Program-made: the position numbers and the translations under genes
The notes under the pieces: generated by a model
The model's database searches: none
What the model saw: only the letters and a program-made list of their open reading frames with translations
Told to the model about the DNA's origin: nothing
Part shown: positions 46,779 through 58,300 of the stretch, piece by piece
Position numbering within the stretch: position 1 is the first letter of the stretch
Layout of the letters: each line of letters begins with the position of its first letter
Source of the DNA: Halomonas binhaiensis
Lineage (GTDB): Bacteria; Pseudomonadota; Gammaproteobacteria; Pseudomonadales; Halomonadaceae
Direction of reading: 5' to 3'
Assembly (NCBI RefSeq): GCF_008329985.2
Contig: NZ_CP038437.2
Location: forward strand, 992,001-1,056,000
Length of the DNA: 64,000 bases

Positions 46779-48377
46779 TCATCCCGGGGTGTCATTCTGC
46801 GCAGGCACATGGCGTAGCGAAATCGCCGAGACAATGGCCAGGGCCAGAATGGCGATCCCGCTGACGGCAGCCGTGACATTGAGCCCCGTGGTGAAGGCCT
46901 GTCGAGCGCCTTCCACGGCTTGAACCGGCAACTGATCACTCATGGATATCGCTGTCCACAGGCTGTCGTGCACGAGAGCGGCGCTAGTGGCTGGAAGGTC
47001 GCCCGCCTGTGTCATATCAACCAATGTCATGCCGACCTGTAACCGATAGATGACGCTGGCCAGGCTGCCGAGCAGGGCAACACCCAATGCAATGCCCAAC
47101 TCCTGAACCATTTCGGACATGGCAGATGCCGACCCTGCCTTGTTGGCGGGGGCCGTTCCTATCACCAGTTCTGTGCCCAGGGCTGCCAGGGTGCCCAGGG
47201 CAAGATAGACCAGCGAAAAACCTGCGATGGCGGTCCACACTCCATCCGGAGACGTTCCGACCAGTGCCAGCAACAGATAACCCAGGGTCGAAAGCGCCAA
47301 TGCTGCTGACACCACATAGCCTGGGCGAACCCGTCTTGCCACCAGCGGTGCCGTGATACCGGCGATGACCATCATCAGCGCCGGAGGCCCCATCCACAGT
47401 CCTGCTGCCAGCGGTGTCAATCCTGCCACCAGTTGCAGGTACTGGGTCACCAGCAGCATCACGCCAGCGACGGTCGTCAATCCGAGCAGCAGCACGATCA
47501 ATGCGCTGCTGAATGTACGGCTGGCAAACAAGCGCATATCAAGCAGGGGGCTGTCCAACTGGCCCTGGCGGCGGACAAAAACGCTACCCAATGCAATGCC
47601 CAGGGCGATGGCCAACACTGGTACTGTCTCAAGCCCTGTCTCAAGCCCTGTCTTGGCAATTTCCTTCAGCCCATAGATCACCGCGAGTATGGCGACGAGT
47701 GACAGCAGCACGCTGATCAGGTCCAGGCGCTCACTGTGTGCGGCGCGATATTCCGGCAACAGCAAAGGAGCGGTAAGCAACAGGACAGCAGCTATCGGCA
47801 CGGCAACAAGGAAGGCTGATCCCCACCAGAAATGGCTCAGCAGCCAACCGCCCAGCACGGGACCTGCGGCCATGCCCAGGGCGAACATGGTGGCCCATAT
47901 GCCGATGGCCAGCGCACGCTGGCGGGCATCGCCAAACAAGTTGCTGATCAGGGCCAGGGTCGAGGGCATGAGGGTAGCCCCGGCGATGCCGAGCAGGGCC
48001 CTGGCGACGATCAGCATCTCAGCGCTGGTGGCGTAGGCAGCCGCGACGGATGCTGTCCCGAACAGCGCTGTACCGATCATCAGCAGGCGACGACGGCCGA
48101 TGCGATCACCCAGGGTGCCCATGGTGATCAGAAATCCGGCAATCATGAAGCCATAGGCATCCATGATCCATAGTGCCTGGCTGCTGCTGGGCTGCAACTC
48201 CACTGCCAGGGCGGGAAGGGCCAGATAGAGAATGGTGACATCAAGGCCCAGTAATGCTGTCGGTAGTGCCAGTACAGCCAGTCCGAGCCATTCCTTGAGG
48301 CTTGCCTGACAGGTCGTGCTGCCGATTGGCGGGGGATAAGGTGAGGGTAACGGGTATTGATTACATTCGTAGGCCAT
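46779..48377 (-). CDS. MFS multidrug efflux pump, DHA2 family (SmvA/QacA-like)
   Basis: A 532-residue, 14-helix drug:proton antiporter. Conserved points are LDVTILYLALPALA (motif D1), MGTLGDRIGRRRLLM (motif A), RALLGIAGATLMPSTLALI (motif B) and GPVLGGWLL (antiporter motif C). SmvA/QacA relatives export quaternary ammonium compounds and similar cations. I chose ATG 48377 because GGGAGG lies five bases upstream. It is divergent from an XRE-type regulator, which probably controls it. A 12-bp repeat (47624-47647) encodes ETGL twice between helices. Confidence 0.9.
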   Translation of the reverse strand: MAYECNQYPLPSPYPPPIGSTTCQASLKEWLGLAVLALPTALLGLDVTILYLALPALAVELQPSSSQALWIMDAYGFMIAGFLITMGTLGDRIGRRRLLMIGTALFGTASVAAAYATSAEMLIVARALLGIAGATLMPSTLALISNLFGDARQRALAIGIWATMFALGMAAGPVLGGWLLSHFWWGSAFLVAVPIAAVLLLTAPLLLPEYRAAHSERLDLISVLLSLVAILAVIYGLKEIAKTGLETGLETVPVLAIALGIALGSVFVRRQGQLDSPLLDMRLFASRTFSSALIVLLLGLTTVAGVMLLVTQYLQLVAGLTPLAAGLWMGPPALMMVIAGITAPLVARRVRPGYVVSAALALSTLGYLLLALVGTSPDGVWTAIAGFSLVYLALGTLAALGTELVIGTAPANKAGSASAMSEMVQELGIALGVALLGSLASVIYRLQVGMTLVDMTQAGDLPATSAALVHDSLWTAISMSDQLPVQAVEGARQAFTTGLNVTAAVSGIAILALAIVSAISLRHVPAQNDTPG

Positions 48378-48486
48378 GTCGCCTCCCAGCAAAGCATGTG
48401 TCGCGTGAAGCAAGTGAGCAGTGATGCAAGCGGAAACGACATGTTGGGTCTGTTATTATCCGGGTACAATATAGCCAGTTATCCTA

Positions 48487-48499
48487 TTACTAAAAGTAA
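48487..48499. promoter_or_regulatory. Candidate operator in the MFS/XRE divergent gap
   Basis: TTACT (48487-48491) and AGTAA (48495-48499) are inverted around AAA in the middle of the divergent gap, where AT content is highest. Similar half-sites lie nearby but are imperfect. Binding by the divergent regulator is inferred from position. Confidence 0.4.
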
Positions 48500-48562
48500 A
48501 TACCTGATAACAACAGCGAGATGATGTCGGCCGGAATCATCGCGATGCTCAGGAGTACCTCG

Positions 48563-49414
48563 ATGACGAAGAAAGACCAGGGGCGAAGCCTGGAGCGGAC
48601 ACGCAGTGAACTCACCGAGTTTCTGCTGCACCATCGCCACAAGCTGACGCCCGCCGATGTGGGGCTGCCCACCACGGGACGCAGGCGCACCCCGGGGTTG
48701 CGCCGTGAAGAGGTTGCCTCGCTCGCGGGTGTCGGGCTGACCTGGTACACCTGGTTCGAGCAGGGCCGTGACATCAATGTCTCGGAAAGTTTTCTGCTCA
48801 GCGTTTCCCATGCGCTGAAGCTGGACGATGCGGAGTGCTGCCATCTCTTCTTGCTTGCGCATCGCCGTCCACCGCCAGTGGAGGCCTATCAATGGCAGTC
48901 CATTTCGGCACGGATTCAGGTATTGATGGATGAGCTGCCACGCCCCGCCTATGTCATGAACCTGCGTTGGGATGTGATTGCCTGGAATGCGGCAGCGGAG
49001 CACCTGATCGGCTTTGCCAAACGGGAAGTGCATGAGCGCAACATGCTGCGCATGGTCTTTGCGGATCCGTCCTTGCGCCGGCGCCTGCCGGAATGGCACC
49101 GGGATGCCTGTCGCTTGCTGGCCCAGTTTCGTTGTGATCTGGCAGCGGCACCAGAAGACCCTGCGATGCAGGAGCTGATCGAAGAGTTGATTCGGTTATC
49201 CCCGGACATGCGCCGCTGGTGGCAGAAGGCCGAACTGGACGCCTACAGCTACGGTATCGGTGCCATTCAGGGCAAGGGGCCAGGCCCGGACAGTGATTCA
49301 TCCCAGTCAAACCAGGATAGTGACTCGACGCGCCAGGACTTCGACCACGAAACATTGATCGTGGATGAGCACCGCCATCTGCGGATGGTGGTGTATTTTG
49401 CCGAGCATTTTTAG
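48563..49414 (+). CDS. XRE-type regulator with MmyB-like ligand domain
   Basis: The 283-residue regulator has an N-terminal helix-turn-helix (TPGLRREEVASLAGVGLTWY, about residues 40-60) and a C-terminal MmyB/MLTR-like domain containing YVMNLRWDVIAWNAAAEHL and the family-typical RRWWQ. Such regulators bind small hydrophobic ligands (fatty acid-like) and usually repress a neighbouring gene. The start at 48563 has AGGAG seven bases upstream. Near the end is a Gln/Ser/Asp-rich segment. The divergent MFS gene is its likely target. Confidence 0.88.
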   Translation: MTKKDQGRSLERTRSELTEFLLHHRHKLTPADVGLPTTGRRRTPGLRREEVASLAGVGLTWYTWFEQGRDINVSESFLLSVSHALKLDDAECCHLFLLAHRRPPPVEAYQWQSISARIQVLMDELPRPAYVMNLRWDVIAWNAAAEHLIGFAKREVHERNMLRMVFADPSLRRRLPEWHRDACRLLAQFRCDLAAAPEDPAMQELIEELIRLSPDMRRWWQKAELDAYSYGIGAIQGKGPGPDSDSSQSNQDSDSTRQDFDHETLIVDEHRHLRMVVYFAEHF

Positions 49415-49455
49415 TTGGCTGAGAACCTTTAGTTGGCTGAGTATTTTTAGTTGGA
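49411..49455. repeat. Three 18-bp repeats between XRE and LysE genes
   Basis: TTAGTTGG recurs at 49411, 49429 and 49447, spaced 18 bp apart, spanning the stop codons of the two convergent genes. The last copy encodes the C-terminus (ALSN) of the LysE protein on the minus strand. Confidence 0.85.
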
Positions 49456-50115
49456 AAGCGCCAACTTGATTCCAAGGAAACCGAACACGCCGGCAAAGCT
49501 GCGCTTGATCCAGCGCATGACCGAAGGGCGCTGAATCACATAGTCCCGCGCGTAGGCGGCAAAGGCCCCGTACACCACAAAGACAACAAAGGTCATGGCC
49601 ATGAAGACCAGGGCCAGTCCAACCAGAGAAGCCGTTGGGTGAAGGGTATCCGGTGAGACGAACTGAGGCAGAAAGGCGAGAAAGAACAACGACAGCTTCG
49701 GATTCAGAATATTGAGCAAAGTACCATTGGTAGCAACGCGTACGAGGCCTGCCTTTTCTTTGTTTTCTGGAACACCGTTTTCTGGAACACCGTTTTTTGA
49801 AGCACCGCTTTCTGCAACATCGTTTTCGGGCACTTCCATCAGGCCCTTGTCGTGCAATATTTTCCAGGCCATGTAGAGCAGGTAGATCACGCCAAGATAC
49901 TTGATGAGCTGGAAGGCGAGGGCACTGGTGTGCAACAGGGCAGCTAGGCCGACGATGCTGGCCAGTGCCGCCGGAACAATCCCCAGGGTGCAGCCGAGAG
50001 CGGCAGCAATACTGGCCTTGAAGCCACGTCCCAGCCCAATGGCCAGGGTATAGAGGACTCCCGTCCCAGGTAACAGCACGACGACCAGAGAGGTCAGCAG
50101 AAATTCAAGTGACAT
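49447..50115 (-). CDS. LysE/RhtB family exporter
   Basis: The 222-residue protein has about six membrane helices and the LysE start FLLTSLVVVLLPGTGVLYTL followed by the family-conserved Gly-rich stretch GLGRGFKASIAAALGCTLG. Members export amino acids or related metabolites; the substrate is unknown. I chose ATG 50115 because GGGAG lies five bases upstream. The central cytoplasmic loop is lengthened by 15-bp repeats encoding ENGVP-like units, which is unusual for the family. Confidence 0.87.
   Translation of the reverse strand: MSLEFLLTSLVVVLLPGTGVLYTLAIGLGRGFKASIAAALGCTLGIVPAALASIVGLAALLHTSALAFQLIKYLGVIYLLYMAWKILHDKGLMEVPENDVAESGASKNGVPENGVPENKEKAGLVRVATNGTLLNILNPKLSLFFLAFLPQFVSPDTLHPTASLVGLALVFMAMTFVVFVVYGAFAAYARDYVIQRPSVMRWIKRSFAGVFGFLGIKLALSN
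49762..49821. repeat. Four 15-bp repeats in the LysE cytoplasmic loop
   Basis: Units at 49762-49776 and 49777-49791 are identical (GTTTTCTGGAACACC); 49792-49806 and 49807-49821 are decayed copies. On the minus strand they encode degenerate NGVPE pentapeptides in the central loop of the exporter. Confidence 0.9.
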
Positions 50116-50456
50116 GGGGGCTCCCGTTTCCATCATTCCATTCATGACTCAATGTAGGTCAATCGTCGATATGTTTGCCTGACATTGGCTCCACATGGGC
50201 TAGTCATTTGTTGGATATTTTATCGATAACTTTGTAGGAAATAGATTACAGAAATGATCAGCGATCACTTACGCCTCAAGCCTTGGCCAACGCTGTGCGC
50301 CTTTTAAGACGCTGGTAAAATACCTCTTTTTCGAAATATTCAATTCCCTGTCATCAATCGGCTGCAACATGACGCGGCAGGGAAGCGGCTGTTTCAAACT
50401 TGGGTATTTAGAGGTTTCTCCCACAAATATTCAACAACAATAAGCCAGGAGGGCGT
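50116..50456. other. Gap with cdiB promoter region
   Basis: These 341 bases separate the minus-strand LysE gene from cdiB, are more AT-rich than the flanks and contain no gene I can support. They should hold the promoter of the CDI operon; the ribosome site AGGAGGG precedes the cdiB ATG by 3-4 bases. Confidence 0.5.
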
Positions 50457-52220
50457 ATGACATTGTCACCATCTCGAACTTGGAAGCGTTCGACGGGTTC
50501 TTCATGGTGGCGTCTTGCCTGGTTGCCGATCGCCATACTGACCTGGCCTGTTGTGGGAGCAGCGCAGCAGCTCCCTCCTGGGGCAACGCCACCTGCGGCC
50601 ACGAACTCCCTTAATCGCAATTTCCTGCGCGATGACCAGCGTCGCCTGCTGGAAGAGCAACGCGAAAAGCTGGAACAGCTGGAGCGTCTTCCTGGGCGCG
50701 AGGCGAAGCCTTCTGCCCCCGTGACGCCACCTTCCACAGAGTGTGTCCAGGTCGATGACATCGACCTGAATGGTGTGACCCGCTTCAATGCCCAGCGTCA
50801 GCAGGCCTGGGTGGCGCCTTACGAGGGGCGCTGCCTGACCGTCGAGGACTTCAATGCCCTGCTTGGCGATATCACCAATGCCTATGTAGACCAAGGCTTC
50901 GTGACCACGCGGGCCTATCTGGCCCAGCAGGACCTGACCCAGCGTCAGCTGAAGGTAGTGGTGTTCGAAGGCCGCATCGAAGCGTTGGAAAGCACCAACT
51001 CGACGCCCACTTCCCGGGAAATTTCCATGGCCTCGCCCGTGGCCGCCGGAGACGTGCTCAATCTGCGTGATCTGGAACAGCTGGTCGACCAGTTGGGTCG
51101 TCTACCGTCGCGCCAATCGACCATGGAGCTGGTGCCGGGCGAGGAGGTCGGCGGCAGCCGTGTTCAGCTCGATAGCGAAGGCGGCCGTCCGGTGCGATTT
51201 TCGCTTGGGCGTAATAACGATGGCACCGAGGATACCGGTGAGCAGCAATGGGCCCTTGGCTTCGAGTGGGACAGCCCGTTGGGCCTGGCCGACCAGCTAC
51301 GCATGCAGTGGGGCCATGATGTCACGGGTCACTCCGGTATCGGCTCTCGCGATGGCTATATCGATTACAGCGTGCCGTTCGGCTATTGGAACTTCTCCTA
51401 CAGCTATACCGAAAGTGCCTATGACACTGTGGCAGAAGCGGACGGCTTCCTCTTCGACTATGACGGAGTCAGCCAGCGCCACCGGCTGATGGCCGAACGC
51501 CTGCTGCATCGCGATCAGGTCAGCAAGACTTCCGCCAGTGTTGCCCTAAGCCGGGTAACAACGCGCAACAATATTGACGGCCAGCGCATTGATCTCAGCA
51601 GCCAGACACTCGCCGACGTGACCCTGGGCTTCAACCACGGCCGCCGTATTGGCAGTGCGCTGGTCAATGCCGACCTGCAGTGGAGCAAGGGACTGCGTAA
51701 TTTCGGCGCCCAGCATGACGAGAACAAGGTGTCCGGGGAACCGAAGGCCCAGTTCGAGAAGACCATGCTGACGCTGAGTGCCGTGCAGCCGTTCTCGTTG
51801 TTCGACCAGTCGTTGCGCTTTACCAGCCTGGCTTATGGTCAATGGAGTGACGATGTGCTCTACAGCCCTTATCGCCTGACGATTGGCGGGCTGGAGTCGG
51901 TTCGCGGATTCAAGGAGCAGTCCTTGAGTGGTGACAGCGGCGCCTACTGGCGTAACGAAGTCAGCTGGCATCTGCCGCTGGAGATGGCGCGGCCTGTGTT
52001 CCATAGCATGGAGCTGTCACTGGGCTATGACATGGGCGTCATTCATCACGGTGACCACAACCCTGAGCTGCATGGCCGCATGACCGGCTATGCCGTGGGG
52101 CTGGGTCTACAAGGCGAGCATCTTGCCGTGGATGTCAGCACCGCTCACTCACTGGAGCGCCCCGAGTTCATCGAGGACGACGAGACCCCGGTGTATTTCA
52201 ACGTCACGGCCTTCCTGTAA
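50457..52220 (+). CDS. TpsB outer-membrane transporter (CdiB-like)
   Basis: The 587-residue transporter has a signal peptide ending VVGAAQQ, a POTRA region (about 95-210, VDDIDLNGVTRFNAQ onward) and a C-terminal 16-strand barrel with the conserved ESVRGFKEQSLSGD (VRGF/Y lid-lock motif). It should secrete the CdiA-type protein encoded immediately downstream. It belongs to the ShlB/FhaC/CdiB family. AGGAGG lies just before the ATG. Confidence 0.93.
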   Translation: MTLSPSRTWKRSTGSSWWRLAWLPIAILTWPVVGAAQQLPPGATPPAATNSLNRNFLRDDQRRLLEEQREKLEQLERLPGREAKPSAPVTPPSTECVQVDDIDLNGVTRFNAQRQQAWVAPYEGRCLTVEDFNALLGDITNAYVDQGFVTTRAYLAQQDLTQRQLKVVVFEGRIEALESTNSTPTSREISMASPVAAGDVLNLRDLEQLVDQLGRLPSRQSTMELVPGEEVGGSRVQLDSEGGRPVRFSLGRNNDGTEDTGEQQWALGFEWDSPLGLADQLRMQWGHDVTGHSGIGSRDGYIDYSVPFGYWNFSYSYTESAYDTVAEADGFLFDYDGVSQRHRLMAERLLHRDQVSKTSASVALSRVTTRNNIDGQRIDLSSQTLADVTLGFNHGRRIGSALVNADLQWSKGLRNFGAQHDENKVSGEPKAQFEKTMLTLSAVQPFSLFDQSLRFTSLAYGQWSDDVLYSPYRLTIGGLESVRGFKEQSLSGDSGAYWRNEVSWHLPLEMARPVFHSMELSLGYDMGVIHHGDHNPELHGRMTGYAVGLGLQGEHLAVDVSTAHSLERPEFIEDDETPVYFNVTAFL

Positions 52221-52322
52221 GGGGAGTGGCACGTTACGACGCGCCACATCCGTAGGCGATAGAAAGAAAAAATCAGAAAGAAAAACAGAAAGAAAACAAG
52301 CTTCGATCGTAGGGATCTTGCC

Positions 52323-55300
52323 ATGAAGTTGCGCCGCCGCCCGTTGTCTCAGCGCTCATCTGCTAACACCCGTTTTCGTCCGGCCATGCGCTATTGCGCC
52401 ATCGTGCTGATCAATGCGCTGATCTGGCAGCCGGTCATCGTACTGGCCGAAGGGATCAAGGTGGCGCCTGGTAGTGGCAACACGCGAATGGATCGGGCGG
52501 GCAACGGCGTGCCGGTGGTCAATATCGCCACGCCCAATGGCAAAGGTGTCTCGCACAATACCTTCAGCGACTACAACGTGGACCGGCAGGGGCTCATCCT
52601 CAACAACGGCCGCGACAAGTTCACCGATACCCAACTGGGTGGCAAGATCCTCGGCAACCCCAACCTGCGCGATCGTGCTGCGCAATTGATCATCAATGAA
52701 GTCAACGGCGGCAGCCCCAGCCGCTTGAGAGGCTACACCGAAGTCGCGGGGCAAAGGGCCAATGTAGTGGTCGCCAACCCCTTTGGCATTACGTGCAACG
52801 GCTGCGGCTTCATCAACATGCCGCGGGCCACGTTGTCCACTGGCAAGCCAGTATTCAAGGACGGCGAACTCGACCATTTTGCCGTCGATCAGGGCCAGGT
52901 CGCCATTGAAGGCCTGGGCCTGGATGCCACCGAGGTCGATCGTTTCGACATCATCACTCGCGCTGCCAGGCTCAATGCCGAGGTGCATGCCAACGAGTTG
53001 AACGTCGTCACCGGAGCCAACGATGTCGATGCCGACAGCCTGGCGACTACCCGACGCAAAGGCACTGGCGAGAAACCGGAACTGGCGGTCGATTCATCGG
53101 CACTGGGCGGGATGTATGCCGGCAGCATTCGTCTGGTCGGTACCGAGGCCGGGGTCGGCGTCAAGATGGCTGGAGATATGGCGGCCAGTGGTGGCGATAT
53201 CCGCATCGATGCCAATGGCCAACTGACAGTGACCAACGCCTCCAGTACCGGACGCATGGTAGCCAAGGCACGCAATGCCAGCCTGGAAGGCAATGTGCAT
53301 GCCCGCGAGGCGGTGGATGTGCAGGCCCGGGATGACCTCAAGGTAGCGGGTGCGCTCACCAGTGCCGGGAATATCGACCTGCGCGCTGGGCAGCGCCTGT
53401 CCAATGCCGGACAGGTGGTAGCCGGTATCGAAAATGATACCCGTCGCGCCGCTGGCGATCTGAACATCCAGGCCGGCCAACTCGACAACCAGGGCCGACT
53501 GGATGCCACCCAGCACCTTGGCATTAACGTGAGCCAGGCGACGAACAGCGGCCAGATCGTAGCGCAAACGGTCAAGGTCGGTGCCGACCAACACCTGACC
53601 AACCGTGGCACGCTGGTGGGAGACAACGTTTCCCTGAACAGTGAAATCATCACCAACCAGGGCCAACAGGCCACCCTGGCTGGCACGTCTTCACTGGCAC
53701 TCGATAGCCAGGAGCTCAACAACCTGGGCGGCACCGTGCAGTTTGCCCGGGGGCAGGATGTCAGCCTCGACCTGGCGCGCTTCGACAATAGCGGCGGCAG
53801 CCTGGTACTGGATGATGCCAACCTGTCCGGGCAGGTTAGCCAGTTGCACAACCGTGGCGGCACGCTGGGGGCCAATGTCATCGACCTGCAGGCAGACAGT
53901 GTCGATAACAGCGCAGGCGGGCGGATGGAAGCCAAAGCGCTGACTCTGAATACCACGGAAGCCGTCAACAATACCCGGGGCGCGCTTCAGGCAGTCAACA
54001 GGCTCACCCTCACGGCAGGTAGCCTGGACAACACGCAAGGCACCGTGTCGGGCAATGACGTCAACCTGACCACTGCCCAGACACTGACCAACCAGCGTGG
54101 TCTGATCAGTGCCAATGATGGCCGCCTGGATGTGGATGCGGGCAGTGCATTGAACAATCGAGCCGGAACCGTTCAGTCGGCTCAGGGCGACGTGGCCATC
54201 ACCGCCGCCTCGCTGGATAACCGGGATGGCCAGGTGCTGGCGCAGCAGGTGATCACGGCTGATGTCAGCGGCAGGATCGATAACCGTGTCGATAGTGGCG
54301 AGGGTGGTTTCATCAATGCCCGCAATGTTCATCTGAGTGCGGGCGAACTGGACAATACCGAGAGTATCGTCAGTGCCAGTCGCGACCTGAGGCTGGATGT
54401 GTCCGGCAAGCTGGTCAATACCCGCGGTCATGCACAGGCCGGCCAGGCGCTGACCCTGAGTGCTGCCAGCCTGAACAATCGCCAGGGCACCTTGGCGGGC
54501 GATACCGTCAATGTCACGACCCGCAAGGACCTGAATAACCAAGGGGGACTGATCAGCGCCGAGGATGGTCTGCTGACGCTGAATACCGGCGGCGCGCTGA
54601 ATAACCCTGCCGGCACTGTCCAGTCCCGCCAAGGCGACCTGCACCTCACCGCCACTCAGGTGGATAACCGCGATGGCCAACTGGTGGCACTGGGAGCCGC
54701 AACTGTCACGGCCTCGGGGGAGATCGACAACAGCACGCAGCAGCAGGACGCGTCGTCCGCACCCGCCCGCGATGATGTGATTCCTGGCGGCGCCATCAAT
54801 GGTCAGCAGGTCACGGTGAATGCCGCACAGCTGACCAATACCGGGGGACTGGTTGATGGCGAGGGCGTGGAGCTGACCCTGGATCGCCTCGACAATGCGC
54901 AGGGCACCATCAGTGCCAAGCATGACCTGGCGTTGAACATGGCTGAGTGGCTGCATAACGACGGCGGGCGGCTACAGGTGATCGAAGGTGACCTGACCCT
55001 GACCGGCACGTCTTCTCAAAGTACCTCCCAAAAAGCCGCGCTCGATAACACCCAAGGGGTGATGGTGGCGCGCTATCTGAACCTGTATCAACTGGGCAGC
55101 GTCAACAACCGTCAGGGCCAGATCGTGGGCGACCGAGTCCACTTGCAGGCGGCCTCTCTGAGTAACCAGAAAGGCACGATCGCTGCGGGCGGCGAGCAGT
55201 TGGAAGATACGCTGACGGTGACACTCGGCGGCAAGCTGGATAACACCAACGGCACCCTGCAGGCGCTGCAGGGCACCACTCTCGCCGCTGGCAGCCTGGA

Positions 55301-58300
55301 GAATGCCGGGGGTGACATATCCGGGCGGGATGTTCGTCTGACGGTCTCCGCAGACGTACACAATAGCGCCGGAGGCGTGATCAGTGCCGAGCGCCACCTG
55401 ACCGCCGATGTTGGCGAGCAACTGGATAATGCCAGTGGCTTCTTGCAGGCCTTGCAGGGCAACACGACCCTGACGGCCGGATCGCTCGATAACTCCAACG
55501 GTAAGGTGCTGGCACAGCAGGCGCTGGATGTCACCAGCGATGCCGAGTTGATCAATGCCGCAGGTACCCTGCTGGCCATGACCGGCGACATGGAGCTGAC
55601 AGCGGGTCGTCTCGATAACCGCGAAGGCATGCTGGTGGCGGGGCAGGTGGATGACGATGGCCAGTTGAGCGCCACCCAGAACCTGACCGTGCAGCTTGGC
55701 AACGGCACTCTGGATAACCGCCGTGGTGGCCAGGTCATCGGTAATGACGTGACCCTGCGCCTGGCCCGGCTCAACAATGGCGATCAAGACACATCTGCCG
55801 GCCAGGGTGGTGTGGTGGGCGCCGATTCCGCGCTGAACCTGTACCTCAGCGAGTGGCTGCATAATCGCCAGGGGCGTCTGCAGGTGGTCGATGGTGCATT
55901 GACGGTTCACGGCGCTGGAGCGCAGCTCGACAACGCTCAGGGCACCATCGAGGCCCAACGCCTGACGCTAGGTGATACCGACAAGGCGCTGGGTGAGGTC
56001 AGCAACGCAGGCGGCGTCATGGCCGCTGACCGCATCACGCTGAATGTTGCCAACCTCGACAACACCCAGCAGGGCCTGATCGCCGCTGGGGCGGGCGGCT
56101 TGACGCTCCACCTGAGCGACACGCTTAACAACCAAGGCGGAAAGCTGCAGTCCGACGCCCAGGCCAGCCTGATGGCAGAGCGGATCAATAACCAGCAGGG
56201 TGGCGTGATCCTGGCGGACAACATCACCCTGAAAGCCGTGCGCCTGCTCAATCAGCAGGGCGTCATCCTGGGTGAGGGCCAACAAACGACCCTTAACCTG
56301 AGCGGCGCATCGACGTCTGATCCTGCACTGGATAATCAAGGCGGCACGATCGATATCAAAGACGGCAACCTGATCGTGAATGCTGGCTCAGGCCGCGTGG
56401 ACAACCGTGGCGGTTGGCTTGGCGCCGACGCACTGACCATCGATGCGCAGCACCTGAACAATCAGGATGGCCAGGTGGTGACCACCCAGGGCGACATGCA
56501 GCTCACTGTCGACGAGCTGAATAACCGAGGCGGCACACTGCTTGCCCAAGGGGGATTCCTCGGCGCTGACTTCACCACCCTGCGCAACCAGGGCGGCACG
56601 CTGCAGGGCGACAGCATCGAGCTGAGCGGTCGTGCTCTGGAGAACGACGACAACGGTCAGATCACTGCACTGAAGGGTGATGCCACGCTGACCCTCAAGC
56701 AGAGGCTCAGTAATCTGGGCGGCAAGATCCTGGCGTTGGGCGAGCTTTTTGTCGGAGCATCAAAAGATGAGGCTCCCACCCCCGACATCAACAACAGCGA
56801 AGGCGGCCAACTGGCCGGGAATACCGTTATCCTGCGTGCTGGCACGCTCACCAACAGCGATGGCGGCATCATCGAAGCCAGCAAGAAGCTGGATATCTCA
56901 GCCGATAGCCTGACCAACACCGCGGGTTATATCAACAGCCTGGGCGGCGACAACAGCAGGATCATCGTCGACAACACCCTGAACAATGCCGGGGGTGCGA
57001 TCGAGTTGGCCAGTCGCAATGCGCGGCTGGAGGCGAACGTCCTCGACAATCAGCAGGGCAGCGTAAAGCATGCCGGCGACGGCGTACTCGCGCTGATGAC
57101 CGATCGCTTGAATAACAGCGGCGGAGAAGTGACTGGTACCGGTAGCGCCGCAATCACCCTGGACAAGCTCGCAGAGAGTTCAAGTCTTGGTAACTGGCAG
57201 TTCAATGATGCCCTGACACTCGCCCTGCAACAGGCCCTGGTTCTCAAGCAAGGCGAGCGCATTGCCACAGCCGGTGCGCTGACCTTGAATGCCCCGGGCC
57301 TGGAAAATGCCGGGGCCTTGCTGGCCAATGGTGATCTGACTCTGGGCATCCGGGGAGATGGCATCACCAATAGTGGACAGATTTCCAGCCAAGGCCAACT
57401 CGATATCACGGCCCCCAGGTTGACCAACACCGGGCGCATTGCCAGTGCTGAAACTTCCGCCTATCACCTGGCCGGCAAGCTGGATAACCAGGGGCGGCTG
57501 GTCAGTGGCGGCCATCTCGATATCGATGCTGCCAACCTCGACAACAACGGTACCCTGGGCAGCCAGAACAACCTGACGATTGACCTCACGAGTGGCGGCA
57601 ACATCAACCAGTATGCCGACAGCCTGATGTTCGCCGGCGGTGATATGGCGCTATATGCCGATCGCCTGTTCAACCAGTACGGCGATATCTATGCCATGGG
57701 TGACCTGACCTTTGCCAAGGATGCAAAAGGTGACCGGGCTGCCAGCCTGGAGAATCGCTCCGGCACCATCGAAGCCGAAGGCAATATGACGCTGCTGGCC
57801 GAGAATATCCTCAATACTCGCGATGTGTTGACGGTAGAGGAACAGTCAGGGGATGGACAGACTATCGAGGCCGAAAAGACCTTGGTGAGGGGCTATGACA
57901 TCAAGCATGGCACACAAAACTGTGACGGCTATGGTGGTGTTTCACCCTGCAAGGTGCCGAATGAAGAGAGGGATAGCTATCACTATACGGTGACGGTCGC
58001 AGAGCAGCGTGAATCGAAAATTACCGATAATTCTGATCAAGGCGTGATCGCGACAGGTGGTGACCTGTTGATGGAAGGGGAAGACATCACCAACGACAGC
58101 AGCTCGATGCTGGCCAATGGCAACGTGACGATCATTGCCGATAAGACCTTCACCAACAACAGTGCGCTGAATACCCAGACAGAGCAGGTCTCGATCTATG
58201 AGTTTGACCTGAGCAAGTATTCCATAGAGTGGGAAAACCAGGCCAGTAATGGTTGGGAGCCTGTTGTGGTGCCTAACGAACGCATTGCAGAGTTCGATCG

